The position numbers were made by a program, and so were the translations under genes. A stretch of DNA of 64,000 nt from Gorsachius magnificus (taxonomy: Eukaryota > Chordata > Aves > Pelecaniformes > Ardeidae). Shown one piece after another: positions 13,561-26,094 of this stretch (position 1 is the first letter of the stretch; each line of letters begins with the position of its first letter). The DNA is taken from contig CM067082.1 of assembly GCA_034008185.1 (NCBI GenBank), forward strand, positions 12,074,984 through 12,138,983, read 5' to 3'. The notes beneath the pieces were generated by a model. It made no database searches, was not told the DNA's origin, and saw nothing but the letters and a program-made list of their open reading frames with translations.

Positions 13561-14765
13561 AATATGGCTATCACATGGCTTTAGTTAGTCTGCACTGGAA
13601 ACCCAGAACTAGCAATATTTCCCTTCTAATCTTATAAAAAGAAGGTGCAACTGAGACTCTGAAAGGCCACAAATTACTCAGAGTTCCTCAAGGATGGAGA
13701 GCAAAATTAAAAAAAAAAAAGAAAAAGTGATATTTCAGAAGACTTGTGGACCTTGTTGAGTTTCATTAATACACAAAACTGTTCTGTGTGATGCAGTCAT
13801 GGAGGCCCTTCTTTAGAGGATCAAAAATCAGACTAATTTCTCATTTTTCCTGTTGTAACCAAGCTACAGTTCCTGGCATCTTATCCTGAAGACATCACCT
13901 TCACCTGGATTTTATTGTTAGACCTTTGAACAAAGAAATGGCACAGACTAGAGGAATCGTTTTGCCTGATCTCCTACTCTACACCAGCAAAATAACACTG
14001 TCCTGCTCCTGATGAGCTTCTCTTAGAATCAGTAGACGGTAAATGCTAAAAAAGGAGAATACCCAGAAGAATTAGACTGTTGAATCAGTGCATCTCTGGA
14101 AGAGCACAATGCACACAACTTCATTAATCTCCCCTTAAAGACAGTTGGAGTCTTGCCCTCAATTTAACTATGAATTGGATTTAGTTTATAACATCAAATG
14201 AAGGACATTTCAGGTGAAAAACGGGAATCTGCATCTTCCTTAGAGGAGTGTCTTTATATCACTCATTCTAGTACAAAAGCTGCTCTGCAAAATGGCTTTT
14301 CATTGAAATCACTTTGAATTTCATGCAGTGGAGATTTAAGCTGATTGTTGCAGACACTTACTACAGTAAGTGTTTTGGTCCCTTGGCATGGTGGCTTTTC
14401 TGCTTTCCAAAAAATAGTGTTCATATTTTCCCCTACAGATGATTTATCTTTACCCACAGCTTTGCTCATGCTGTTATCTCCTTCATGTGGAACCATAAAA
14501 CACTTAAATCAGAGCAAGAGAACACCACGCCGCACAGAAAGAGCCAAGAAAAGGGATTTGGTGTGGAGCTGACAACTTTAACGTATAGAGGGACTGTCTG
14601 GAATTAAGTGCTGCCTGTAAGCATGACCATCAAGCCCGGTCTGCAGCTGGTATCACATGTGAGGATGTAAAGCATCGTCAGGTTGCTTTGAGTGCTGCTG
14701 AGTTGAGACAAGTTCAGAGCCCTGCCACGAGCCTCCCTGCTCTACGCTGGCAGCTGCTGGAGGAG
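13561..14765. other. Intergenic, nothing recognised
   Basis: Non-coding sequence with an A12 run near 13,709-13,720. No gene or repeat family is identified. Confidence 0.5.
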
Positions 14766-14769
14766 GATG

Positions 14770-15587
14770 AACAAGCTGGACAAGCTGGAGAGGTGGGCAA
14801 GTATGAACCTCATGAGGTTCAACAAGGCCAAGGGCAGGGTCCTGCACATGGGTCAGGGTAACCCCCAGTAACAATACAGGCTGGGGGAAGAAAGGATTGA
14901 GAGCAGCCCTGCCGAGAGGGACTTGGGGGTGCTGGTGGATGAAAAGCTGGACATGAGCCGGCAATGTGCGATGGCAGCCCAGAAGGCCAACCGTACCTTG
15001 GGCTGCATCAGGAGAAGCGTGGCCAGCAGGTCGAGGGAGGGGATTCTGCCCCTCTACTCTGCTCTGGTGAGACCTCACCTGGAGTACTGCGTCCAGCTCT
15101 GGAGCCCTCAGCACAAGGAGGACATGGAAGTGTTGGAGCGGGTCCAGAGGAGGCCACCAAAATGATCTGAGGGCTGGAGCACCTCTCCTATGAGGACAGG
15201 CTGAGAGAGTTGGGGTTGTTCAGCCTGGAGAAGAGAAGGCTGCGGGGAGACCTGATTGTACCTAAAGGGGGCCTATAGGAAAAATGGGAACAATCTTTTT
15301 AGTAGGGCCAGCTGTGACAGGACAAGGGCTTTAAGCTGAAAGAGGCTAGATTTACATTAGATATAAGGAGGAAATCCTTTACAATGAGGGTGGTGAAACA
15401 CTCGCACAGGTTTCCCAGAGAGGTAGTGGAGGCCCCATCCCTGGAAACATTCAAGGCCAGGTTGGACGGGGCTCTGAGCAACCTGATTGAGTTAAAGATG
15501 TCCCTGCTCACTGCAGGGGGGATGGACTAGATGGCCTCTAGGGGTCCCTTCCAACCATTCTATAATTCTATGATACCATGGTTCTGT
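14770..15587 (+). mobile_element. CR1 LINE 3' fragment (copy B)
   Basis: Plus-strand CR1: the C-terminal part of ORF2, starting with 'ctggacaagctggagagg' and 'gaggttcaacaaggccaag', then the 3' UTR and an ATTCTATGATACCATGG end. It aligns with copy A almost base for base (roughly 95% by eye over about 620 bp) and adds about 190 bp at the 5' side. ORF2 has the same one-base deletion and TGA near 15,163-15,168 as copy A. A 14-bp deletion (after 'gacctgattg', about 15,259) and a 3-bp deletion near 15,329 are specific to this copy. The 5' boundary is approximate. Confidence 0.93.
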
Positions 15588-15662
15588 GAACTGGGATGGC
15601 CAAGGGGCTTCCCTGCAGCAGCTGATGTGACCGTGTCAGACTCCTGCCCAGCAGCCAGCCCA

Positions 15663-15722
15663 GGGAAGGAAAGCAGGGAGGGAGGGAAGGAAAGGAAAAA
15701 AAAAAAAAAAAGAAGGGAATGA
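15663..15722 (+). repeat. Homopurine tract
   Basis: A GGGA/GGAA-rich tract ending in an A15 run. It is almost pure purine over 60 bases, has no coding context, and lies about 75 bp downstream of the CR1 copy. Confidence 0.8.
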
Positions 15723-15724
15723 AA

Positions 15725-17660
15725 TACTGCTGAACAGCACATTGCTCACACTGTCCTCTTTCCCCAGCTGGAATGAACACACATAACCAGGCAGGAGAAC
15801 ATCTGTCTCCAGAAAGGCAAATGCATACAGCTGTCAGTTCTAACAGGTAGTAAAGTAATTTTTACGAGCACACACATCATTATCCAGAGAGCACTTTATG
15901 GATCCAACCCAGCAGTGCCACCCAGCAGGCCAGAAGCTTCCTTGACGGTAGATTCTACCAGGAATATAGTTTTCATCTAAGCAGTTCACAGGATTGAAGG
16001 AATAACTGTTTGCTGCTTGGTGTCCTCCCACAGCCACTAACAGAAAGGGCTCAGTGGAAGACAAGGATAATACCGACTCTTTCTTAAACAAGAAGCACAG
16101 CGGCATTTCCTCATGCTCACGCGCCTTCTGCAAAGGGGCAGCAACTGTTTAACACAGCCGCCACCGTACCTGCCATTTGTCCACAAAGCCGAGCAGGTTG
16201 TCTCAAGGCGTGCGTTTAACCAAGGTAGAAAATGGTTCTTGTTTGCAGGCAGTAATGAACAAATCCATGGGAGTGACTTCAGCCTGCCTAGGCTCAGCTG
16301 GTCCCCTGCAGCCCCTGAGGTCTTGGCAGCATCATTAGTGAGCTACGGGAGAGGAACGCTTGCAGCCTGCTGAAAATCACTGCCATGAAAGGCGTTTGGC
16401 GTGCGTGCTGCAGGTAGTTTGCTGCATGTCATTTCCAGAGGCAGGCCTGGGTAAGGAGTCAAGGACCTCCCTGAGCACCATGGACATCAACAGGCTGATT
16501 CAAATGGAGATACTCCTACTGCCTGGAAAAACATAGCACCTACCTAGCGATTTTCCTCTGTGTCTCTGTGGGCCTTGTTAGCAGGCACTCGGAGCACCTC
16601 AGGACCTTAATGGGTTTATTTATCTTTGCAGCACTTCAGTGCAACAGGTTGGAGTAGCTTACCTTCACAAATGGAGACCAAAGGCCTGAAATCATAGACC
16701 CCATTTCATCTCTTTAGAAGTCCAAATTCGTTGCTAAAGCACCCTCGGTGCTCTCAAGGGTGTCATACTTCTCTCACCCAATGTTGCTGGTGCCTCAGTC
16801 TGCAGGGGGGTGGGCAAAGCTGCCTCAGACTGATGCAACCTCCAGCCCCCGAGCTTCCCCGAGCCCTGCCTCAATGCTAATGCCCCAGAGCAGATCCTTC
16901 AGCTGCCTGTTCCCTCTTGCCTTGCTCAGCAAATACCCATCCTATAGGCGTACTCGTAACACGCCTGGGGCAGATGCAGGCTCACTCCGTGCATCCATCT
17001 GTGATGAGGGCTGCGGGTGATAAGAGATGTGACACGAGGCTCGCAAGAGCCCTGCACAGAGGGCAAGCTGTGCACCATTCCCCTTCCACCCTCCACCCAC
17101 CCACGGTGAAGCAGGTCAGCCCCAGGCCTTCCCCAGTGCAGGTGGCTGTGCACAAACCCCCCAGCTGCTCCCCCTGCGCCACCACAGCCTCAGCAGTTGA
17201 GACCAGCAAGGGGATGAGTCCCGCTCTGCTAGATTTGGAACAGGTCCAGCAGAAAGCCCTAACCACCAGGTTAGCCCACCCGCAGGTGTTTTGAGGCTTT
17301 GTACCTCTGTTGCTTTCCATTGGCTGGGGAAGAAAAATACGAACCTGTTTCCCAATCTAATGGGTGAACAACAAGGTGGATTACCCACCCGACACATGCT
17401 CCTCTGCCCTGGCACGGACCTGCAAAGATGGTTGTGGGGAGCAGCTGTGGCCAGTACTTCTGGGTCAAATCAGAAAGCACCCAAAGATGGGATAAAGACA
17501 GCAAACCCCATAGATCCCCAGCTGCGTTACCACTTTGTGGATGGCCACGTGTTCTGACATGATCAGCCTCATATTCTGGCACAGACATCACCGGCATCAC
17601 AGAAGGAGCCACTTAGCTGGGTGGTTCCTCTGTTCCTCCCCATTCAAAATGGAGGCATGA
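15725..17660. other. Intergenic, nothing recognised
   Basis: Mixed-composition sequence, locally GC-rich at 16,750-17,300. ORFs overlap on both strands there without family features, as expected from GC-rich non-coding DNA. Confidence 0.45.
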
Positions 17661-17667
17661 GCACGTA

Positions 17668-17847
17668 GTCATAGAATCACAGAATCATAGAATCATGGAA
17701 TGGTTTGAGTTGGAAGGGACCTTAAAGATCATCTCATTCCAACGCCCCTGGCATGGTCAGGGACACCTTCTACTAGATCAGGTTGCTCAAAGCCCAGTCC
17801 AAACTTCCAGGGAGGGGGCACCCACAACTTCTCTGGGCAACCTGTAG
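17668..17847 (-). mobile_element. Short CR1 3' end (minus)
   Basis: Three tandem 'agaatcatag/agaatcacag' units are followed by GGTTTGAGTTGGAAGGGACC and the 'tagatcaggttgctcaaagc' landmark. It stops abruptly at about 17,847. It is a 180-bp 5'-truncated CR1 with no coding content. Confidence 0.9.
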
Positions 17848-17849
17848 TC

Positions 17850-19440
17850 ACATCACAGATTGGCTGGAAGGAGTGATGGGTTTACCTCACATTACTTTTA
17901 ATACTTAAATGTTTTATTAGCAGCACAGCAACAGCCAAAGAAAAGACTCCTTCCCTTTACTAATGGCTTCTGCTTAGGTACTGCACACCAGGAGTAATCA
18001 TCATAAGTTTCTGCACTGAACGCAGCAGTCCCACCCTTTCCTGGCTGCATGCAAAAGGACACGCTGTGCTGCCAAGGCCGCCAGCAGTCCGTCGACATGC
18101 TAAAAGGCACATTAAAGGAGGAGCTTCTGGGGGAGAAGCTCAGCATGAGAGGGAGATGATAGATATAGGGGACTCGTAGTTCTCATGCTGGAAAGATGCA
18201 TGTGCTGTACCTCCTTCCTTGTTAAGTTATGTTTGAAATACAGTTGCTATTTTCTGGGAAAAAAAACGGACTGCATTTTAATTAAGCTCTGCCTGCTGCT
18301 CAAGTCATTTTGATAGCAATTCCTAAGAACCCAGGCCTCTACTGACATATGAATTACTTCATTTTCATTTGCTGGAATGCACCAATTAAAATCTCACAGT
18401 GGAAGAGCTTCTTCCGAGATAAAGCTCGGATGCCTCAGTCAAAAACTGTGTGGCTTTGGCTATCTCAGCAATTTATTTTGCCACAGATCACATTCAGTTA
18501 CAAATTACAATGTTGAAAGTAGTTAACAGAGCCATAAGCTTCCAGCAAGTTTTAGAAAAAGCCAGACTTTGCTGATGTGATAAACATGGCAGTTAGAATT
18601 TACCCTCCCTGTTCTCAAGATGCAGGCCTCTCTCTGATGCGCAGCTCCCCTCTCTTTCAGGTCTTGAATATATGGTGGGCCATGCTACACTATATGGAGA
18701 AGAAAAGATCATACGTTCAGAAGCACCTCTTGCTGGTGTCATCAAAGGTTTACAGGCTGAATGCAGATAAAACCTTCCTGACACCAGAGGGTCATTGTAT
18801 CTCTCATGCCATGTTAAATAACATAACTCTCAAGTTTTAGAAGTACCAAGACTGTCATGATATTTGTCAACATTTTGAGGCGTGTAGATTTTCTGGTTAT
18901 CTGAATTCCCAATACTTCTCCTGGAGACACGAGCAGAGCCAGCGAGTAGTGACAGCTCCATGCTGATTTCACATGAGCCACACATAAGTCACAAATTAGT
19001 TGTGTCCCTTCCTAGGTCACTTCATGAGGCCTTGTCCAACGGAGGTATCAGTGTGGCTCTAACACAACAGAAACCAAGAGGAGCTGATATCTAATAGCAT
19101 CTGGGTTACACCAGTCATGCAGGACATGCGAGACCCAGAGGCCCAATATCTTCCTGAGAAGACAGGATCAAAAATCTTCCATGAGCACGTCCTAAAAGCA
19201 AAACTTTCAGATCTTTCTGGCGGGTCTGTCTGAATGATTCCTGATTAAGATATTGCATGATTGTGAGACATCTGAATATTCATTAAAGAGGACCTCAAAG
19301 CACTCTCATCCCCTTCCTGCATCTGATCTAAGAGCCATTGTCATTCTTTTTTTTCCCTGACTGACTGAATGGGTATTTAATGAGCCCATACAAAGCTGAA
19401 CAGCTTCAGTGGGACAGAGAGAGCAAAACTTGCTCAAAAA
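17850..19440. other. Intergenic, nothing recognised
   Basis: Non-coding sequence without recognisable genes or repeats. Confidence 0.5.
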
Positions 19441-19445
19441 TAGCC

Positions 19446-19560
19446 TACAGTCTGGTGGCTTTCAGTACTCTCCTGGGAGATATCGGTTCAAGTTCCTTCA
19501 GTGAGATGAGAGACTTCAACCTTGGTCTTTCATACCCCAAGGAAGCAATCTGAAATATTA
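19446..19560 (+). repeat. tRNA-derived SINE relic
   Basis: A tRNA-like head shows a degenerate A box (TGGTGGCTTTCAGTACTC) and a good B box (GGTTCAAGTTCC, near 19,487-19,498). A reverse-oriented 'gacttcaaccttggtct' follows, as in reptile and bird tRNA-SINEs. It is too degenerate to fold as a tRNA. The family name is uncertain. Confidence 0.5.
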
Positions 19561-19824
19561 ATGCTTTTTATTAACTGACGTGGTACCATTTCTTCTTGTG
19601 TGTGAGAAACAGCCAACCTCATTAAAGCACTTAACCTTGGGAGAGTATTAGGCTATGTAACGTGAGTGAAAGGACGCACCATTTTCCAACAGCTGTCAGG
19701 ACGTTAACTCTACGTCCTATTCCCACCAGCTACCTCACGCATGCCAGTTTGATGAATCTCATTTTAGGTGGCATTCCTGGCTTTACAAGAACTTGGTGCC
19801 TGACTCAGGGATGCAGCAAAGAGG

Positions 19825-20574
19825 CAAAAAACAAAATGGGGCGTTGATCTCATTGCAATTACAGAGACATGATGGGATGATGGCTTGCATGACTGGAATG
19901 CTGTCATGGATATCCTGGTAGACAACAAGTTAACCATGAGTCAGCAATGTGCCCTTGTGGCCAAGAAGGCCAATAGTACCCTGGAGTGCATTAGGAAGAG
20001 GGTGGCCAGCAGGTTGAGGGAGGTTATCCTCCCCCACTGCTCTGCCATGGTGAGGCCACGTCCGGAGTACTGTGTCCAGTTCTGGGCTTCCCAGTCAAAG
20101 AAAGACAAGGAACTACTGGAGAGAGTCCAGCAGAGGGCTACAAAGATGATCAGGAGACAGGAACATCCCTCTTATGAGGAAAGACAGAGAGAGCTGGGTC
20201 TGTTTAGCCTGGAGAAGAGGAGACTGAGAGGGGATTTTATCAATGCTTACAAATATCTTAAGGGCAGGTGTCAGGATAATGGGTCCAGGCTCTTCAGGGA
20301 AGCCCAGCAACAGAATTAGGGGCAACAGGCACAAACTGATGCACAGGAAGTTCCATCTGAATATGAGAAAAAACGTCTTTACTTTGAGGGTTACAGAGCC
20401 TTGGATCAGGCTGCCCAGAGAGGTTGTGCAGTCTCCTCTTCTGGAGATATTCAAAACCTGCCTGGATGTGATCTTGTGAAACCTGCTCTAGGTGAACCTG
20501 CTCTAGCAGGGGATTAGACTAGCTGATCTCCAGAAGTCCCTTCCAACCCCAACCACTCTGTGATTCTGTGAAAT
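19825..20574 (+). mobile_element. Internally deleted CR1 (endonuclease piece joined to RT C-terminus)
   Basis: The first about 85 bp read VDLIAITET, a stop in place of Trp, then [13 protein letters not shown], which is the TETWWD block of the CR1 ORF2 endonuclease. At about 19,910 this joins in the same frame to [13 protein letters not shown], the C-terminal region of ORF2, so the rest of the endonuclease and most of the reverse transcriptase are missing. The open frame continues to a stop at 20,317-20,319. The 3' UTR ends in CTGTGATTCTGTG at about 20,574. This subfamily differs from copies A and B and matches the piece at 54.1-54.5 kb. Confidence 0.9.
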
Positions 20575-23070
20575 GTTACAATTCTGAATCCAAATTTCCT
20601 TGGTGGACTTGGCTGTCATGGAAGGACTACCCATCAAGGAGCTCTCAGGTCACACATCTCCCTCAGTTAAGGGCATGACTGATTTCTACAGAACTCCGTG
20701 GAAAAACTTCCATAGACTTTGCTAGGAAGTGGTTTATTCTTCCGATGCCCATAATTCCACTATGGTGTTTGAGCACTCTGGTTTGCTAGGTCTATGATGC
20801 AGGAGAGTGCTTACATGCCAAATGGAGCATAGTTTATCTCAGTTCTCATAAAACTCTACTGAAAAAATAAATGGAAGCTATTAAATAATTCAAGGGTGTC
20901 ATAGCCATCAGCTGGCTGAATACCTGCAAAACACAACATGCTTACAGAACATGATCCTAAACCTTGTCTTACTCAGAAGCACTGCTCTCTAAGAAAAAAT
21001 ATAAATGTATAACAAGACAACTTATTTCTTCTCATACGGGGGATCTTTTAGTAACAACAACAATGAGAACACAGCATTTCACATCCAAGTAAGGATGAAT
21101 AGTGATTTCAAATCAACATCACCTTTTAAATCTCTAGGTGTAAGATGTGTGTAAGGTTACAGATAAGATAGCACTGGGGCAACAAAATATCTTCGACACC
21201 GAATTCTCAAAACTGGAGAGCTTAAGTTTAAAGCAACCAGAGTTAGCACTACAAAGGTCCCCGGATCGCATCAGCTACATAGTCAGATAGACTAATAAAT
21301 GTATCTGTTCCATAGATGGTCTACAGTCAAGAGGTACAGTCCAGTCTGTGTTCTGTATACATCAATGGACTATAAAGCCATGAAGCTTTGGGTTTCCAAA
21401 GAGCCCTGCATCATGGCAGGTTTTTTAGCCTTAAAAGGGAAATTACTCTTTAGAGCATGTGTTATGGGCAATCAAAGTCTCAAGCACCTCAAATGTCCCG
21501 TGAGCCATGTTGCAACCCACTAGAATGGTATTTTTATGACTTGAAACTGTAGATATGTGTTGCTGCACTCAACAATAGATTGAGAGCATATGGATGTGCA
21601 AACTCAGCTGGGAAAGCATTGGAGGGCTGTGTGGAGCAGAGGGAGCCAGACCTGATGTAGACTCACCCCTGCTTCCTTGCTGTCTTTGCGGGGACTCAGA
21701 TGGGGAAGTTGCCTGGAGTGAACCAGTCCCACAACCACACCTGGGTTTTGTCTAGGGTGGAGTTTTCACTCCAAAAGAGAATCTTACAAGGAACAAATAC
21801 TAATGCGATCTGGATAAGCACGTGACTGGGACCTGAGTGACCCCAGGGAGGTACCGTATTTAACAGCGTGGGCATCCCTGTTGACTTTTGGAAGCGTTCA
21901 AGCACAGCTGTAACTGCAGTCTCCACAGCGTTCCCTCTGTGACATGTGCACAGTAGTTGAATATCTCAAAGTTGGATAGCAAATGCCAGTACACTGAGTA
22001 AGGAGTCACCGAATCGAGGAATCTTCAATAGCAAGGTCAGAGGTGTGTCTTCAGCTCTGCCCTGCTGTTTAGGTTCCAAGCTCAGCAACTGCACAACCAT
22101 TCCTCCCTCCACTCCAGATCCACAGATGGGATTATCTTTAGCAGATAAGCACCAAAGTAATTATTTTTTTTTCCCCAAAAGCTATGCAAGAGGTCAATGC
22201 TCTCCTTAAAAGCAGAGTCACTGAGACAGCATGCCACTGCCAACAGCACCCATCCCTTCTGCTTGTGGAACATAGCTGTTTTGAGGCTTAGAGGTTAAGC
22301 ACACAGAAGTTTGAAGCATCATCATTTTAGGCACCAGCCCGGGTGATACATAGGGACTGTAAGCCCTTTGTGGATTTCCCCCCCAATGTCTCATCTGCAG
22401 GTGCAGTACGCCATTACGTATGTGTTTCATGACACAAAAACACTTGCCCATGGTTTCTGATCCTAGAAAGCAGCAGATTGATCAGTGAATGTGGATTCTG
22501 CGGAGCAGTCATTGGAGGGAAACTCAAAAGACATCAAAGCAGCTGTCAAGGTGCAGAACGTTAAGCACTGGGGTGAGTTGAAGCAGACAGGAAAAATCAA
22601 GAGAACAAGACAGATCTGCAAATATGTGTGGATGTGCACGCACACACAAGTGAGTGACTCCTCTGGGCAACACGGAGTTTCTACTCCTGCACAGACACAA
22701 CTTTCCACGCATTGCAGCAGATTCAAAAGGAAACATGGTCTTCAACACAGGGCTGCCAAAGCATTTTAGCCAAGAAATAAAACTGCTCCAAAGATAGGAA
22801 GGTATGGTGCTGAGACACAGCTTCCAATACAAATGGGAGAACATGAATAAAACACTTCTACGTTCAGCCTAGCTCCTCCATTTCGGATACTCTCACCTTT
22901 ACACATGTCCATCCTTAACTACTGAACCACTTTCACAAAGCTCTCACTATGAAGCAGGGCCCTCTTTTGTCCAACAGCAGCCATGGAGGAGAGGAACTGC
23001 GGAGTGAAACAGGCAGTGCTGAAAAATGACATCTACATTAAAGACGTTTTGGAGGTTTACTCAAGTAACC
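20575..23070. other. Intergenic, nothing recognised
   Basis: AT-rich non-coding sequence with short unremarkable ORFs. Confidence 0.5.
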
Positions 23071-23074
23071 TCGC

Positions 23075-23530
23075 TCTGGTGCCGTGGCTGAAGTACATTG
23101 AGTTTAGCTGCCCGCGAAAGGAATGCGTGCGCCTTGGTTGAAACCCCACCGGGATGCAAACCAAAGCGTGCGTTAGTGGGGGGGTGCTGGTGTTTGGGAG
23201 ATTCATTTCAAAAGCACACCCCTGATGTGCTTTTCTCTAAAACGCTCCGGTAGACAGAGCCACCAGGTGAATTCAAAACAAAAAGGTCCTGATCCGGCTG
23301 CTGTCAGCTGCGGCGGCGCTGGGGCTGTCTCCCTGCCCCGCTGTCCCGGGCAGGGCGCAGCATACGTCTCCCCAGCCCCTCTCCCCACCCCAAAGGGCAG
23401 GTCTATATTTGAAACCACAGAGGCGTATAATGGGATGGAAACACTATTCTCTGAGTCTGCGGGCAGTGCCCAGCACCCCCATAACACCACATTTGTTCCC
23501 TCATGCGCCGCTGTTAGTGAATCCTCAAAA
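23075..23530. promoter_or_regulatory. Satellite CpG cluster upstream of LRATD2
   Basis: CpG density rises at 23,085-23,180 and again at 23,290-23,370, which has runs such as GCGGCGGCGC. An AT-rich gap of about 400 bp then precedes the main CpG island. The position, 0.9-1.4 kb upstream of the predicted start site, fits a proximal regulatory element or CpG-island shore. The role is inferred from composition and position only. Confidence 0.35.
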
Positions 23531-24352
23531 CAGCAGCGTGCAGTTGGGTTTATAAATTACGAGACAACAGACAAAGGGAATACATGAGACAAAATTAGAG
23601 ACGTTACTCGTAGCTCCCATAAATTATCTCTGTAGTCTGTTTTAACAGCACGGATTTACCAGTGCATGTTAAAATAGTACAAATAATAAACCCACCCAGT
23701 AGGCTAACTAGGCATTAATGAAAAAGCAGAATATTGTTTTGCGTTCTCCAAAACACAGAAAGAAAAATATTCCCACCAGTTCTGATAATGCCTTTCTAGG
23801 GGGAAGGAATCATAATCTCCTACATTGAAAATGAGAGCGATCTTTTGGAGTCGGAAAGAAATTAATAAAACTAATTACACGCTCCGCTCGCGGAGGAATC
23901 GAAGGCGCTAAGTCACCCCAGGAGAGCTGGGGTCTTTGATTTCGTTCGCTTTACAACTTCCCGGTTATTGTTTGCGGCCCCAAGGAGGCACCTCCCGGCG
24001 GGGGCTGCGCGGAGAGGGGCTGCGCGGCGGGCGCTTCCCCCGCGGGCAGCTCCGCGCCCCTCCGCGCCCCTGGGGGTGCAGCGGGGCGATTCCCACAGCG
24101 TCTCTCGGTGCCGTCCCAGGCAAACTCCGGCTCTTAGCTGCTCAACCCCCCCCCCCCCCCGCCCGGCCGAACTGGCGGGGTTGGGCCGCCTTACGGCACC
24201 AGTCCCTTAAAGGGGCCGCCTGCGAGCGGGCAGGTTCGCGTGTGAGCGCGTTGCGCGCCCGCCGCCGCGCAGAGCTTCGGAGCCGCGGGTCGGGGAGCCC
24301 CGCCGGCCTCCGCTGGAAGTCGGCATCGGCGGGGGCGGAGCGCTTGGGGCGT

Positions 24353-24480
24353 AGGAGAGGGGAAAAAGGTGCGGGGAGGAGGAAAGCGAGGGGGGGGGGA
24401 GGTCGGAGAGAAGGAGAGGGGCGAGAAAAAAAAAAAAAAAAAAAGAGCTGCCTCTTTAAATGCTGGGGGCTGAGCGCTCG
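24353..24480 (+). promoter_or_regulatory. Predicted LRATD2 core promoter
   Basis: A purine-rich strand (24,353-24,449, about six pyrimidines) ends in an A19 tract (24,426-24,444). Eleven bases later comes TTTAAA (24,455-24,460), a TATA-like element that would place a start site near 24,485-24,490. The long poly(dA) tract is expected to exclude nucleosomes. The start site is inferred; dispersed initiation within the CpG island is equally possible. Confidence 0.4.
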
Positions 24481-24484
24481 CCGG

Positions 24485-24703
24485 GGCGTCCGCAGCCGGA
24501 TCCAGCCTCCCTCCCCTCGGCCGTGCCGCTCCGGCGCTTGTTGCACAGCCCGGCAGCGCGGCGCACGGGCGCTGCTGCTGGGCGGGAGCGCGGGGCCGGG
24601 CCGGGGCCATGATCCAGCCGCGCCGCGCCCCCACCCCCGGCAGCCGCGCCGCCCCCCGCTCGCCCTAGAGCCGCTCCCGGCGCCGCGCAGCCGGCCCCGC
24701 CGG
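24485..24703 (+). other. LRATD2: LRATD2 exon 1, non-coding 5' leader (predicted)
   Basis: The exon ends at a strong donor, CGG|GTAAGT (GTAAGT at 24,704-24,709). It holds no part of the LRATD2 reading frame, which matches the known two-exon arrangement of the family gene with all coding sequence in exon 2. It carries a G-rich block (24,580-24,606) and a complete upstream ORF (24,609-24,668). The 5' end is a guess based on the TATA-like box. Confidence 0.6.
24609..24668 (+). CDS. Upstream ORF in LRATD2 leader (19 codons)
   Basis: The ATG at 24,609 has a purine at -3 and A at +4, so its context is moderate. Nineteen codons, rich in Pro, Arg and Ala, end at TAG 24,666-24,668, inside exon 1 and 35 bases before the donor site. 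After splicing, the LRATD2 start lies only about 40 nucleotides beyond the uORF stop (35 in exon 1 plus 5 in exon 2), which would make reinitiation inefficient. It may reduce LRATD2 translation if included in the transcript. The peptide itself has no recognisable family. Confidence 0.4.
   Translation: MIQPRRAPTPGSRAAPRSP

Positions 24704-26094
<1,391 letters not shown>

Noticed and set aside
15840..17320. Cluster of overlapping frames on both strands at 15.8-17.3 kb
   Set aside because: All are under 130 codons, overlap in several frames and carry no motif; local GC richness explains them.
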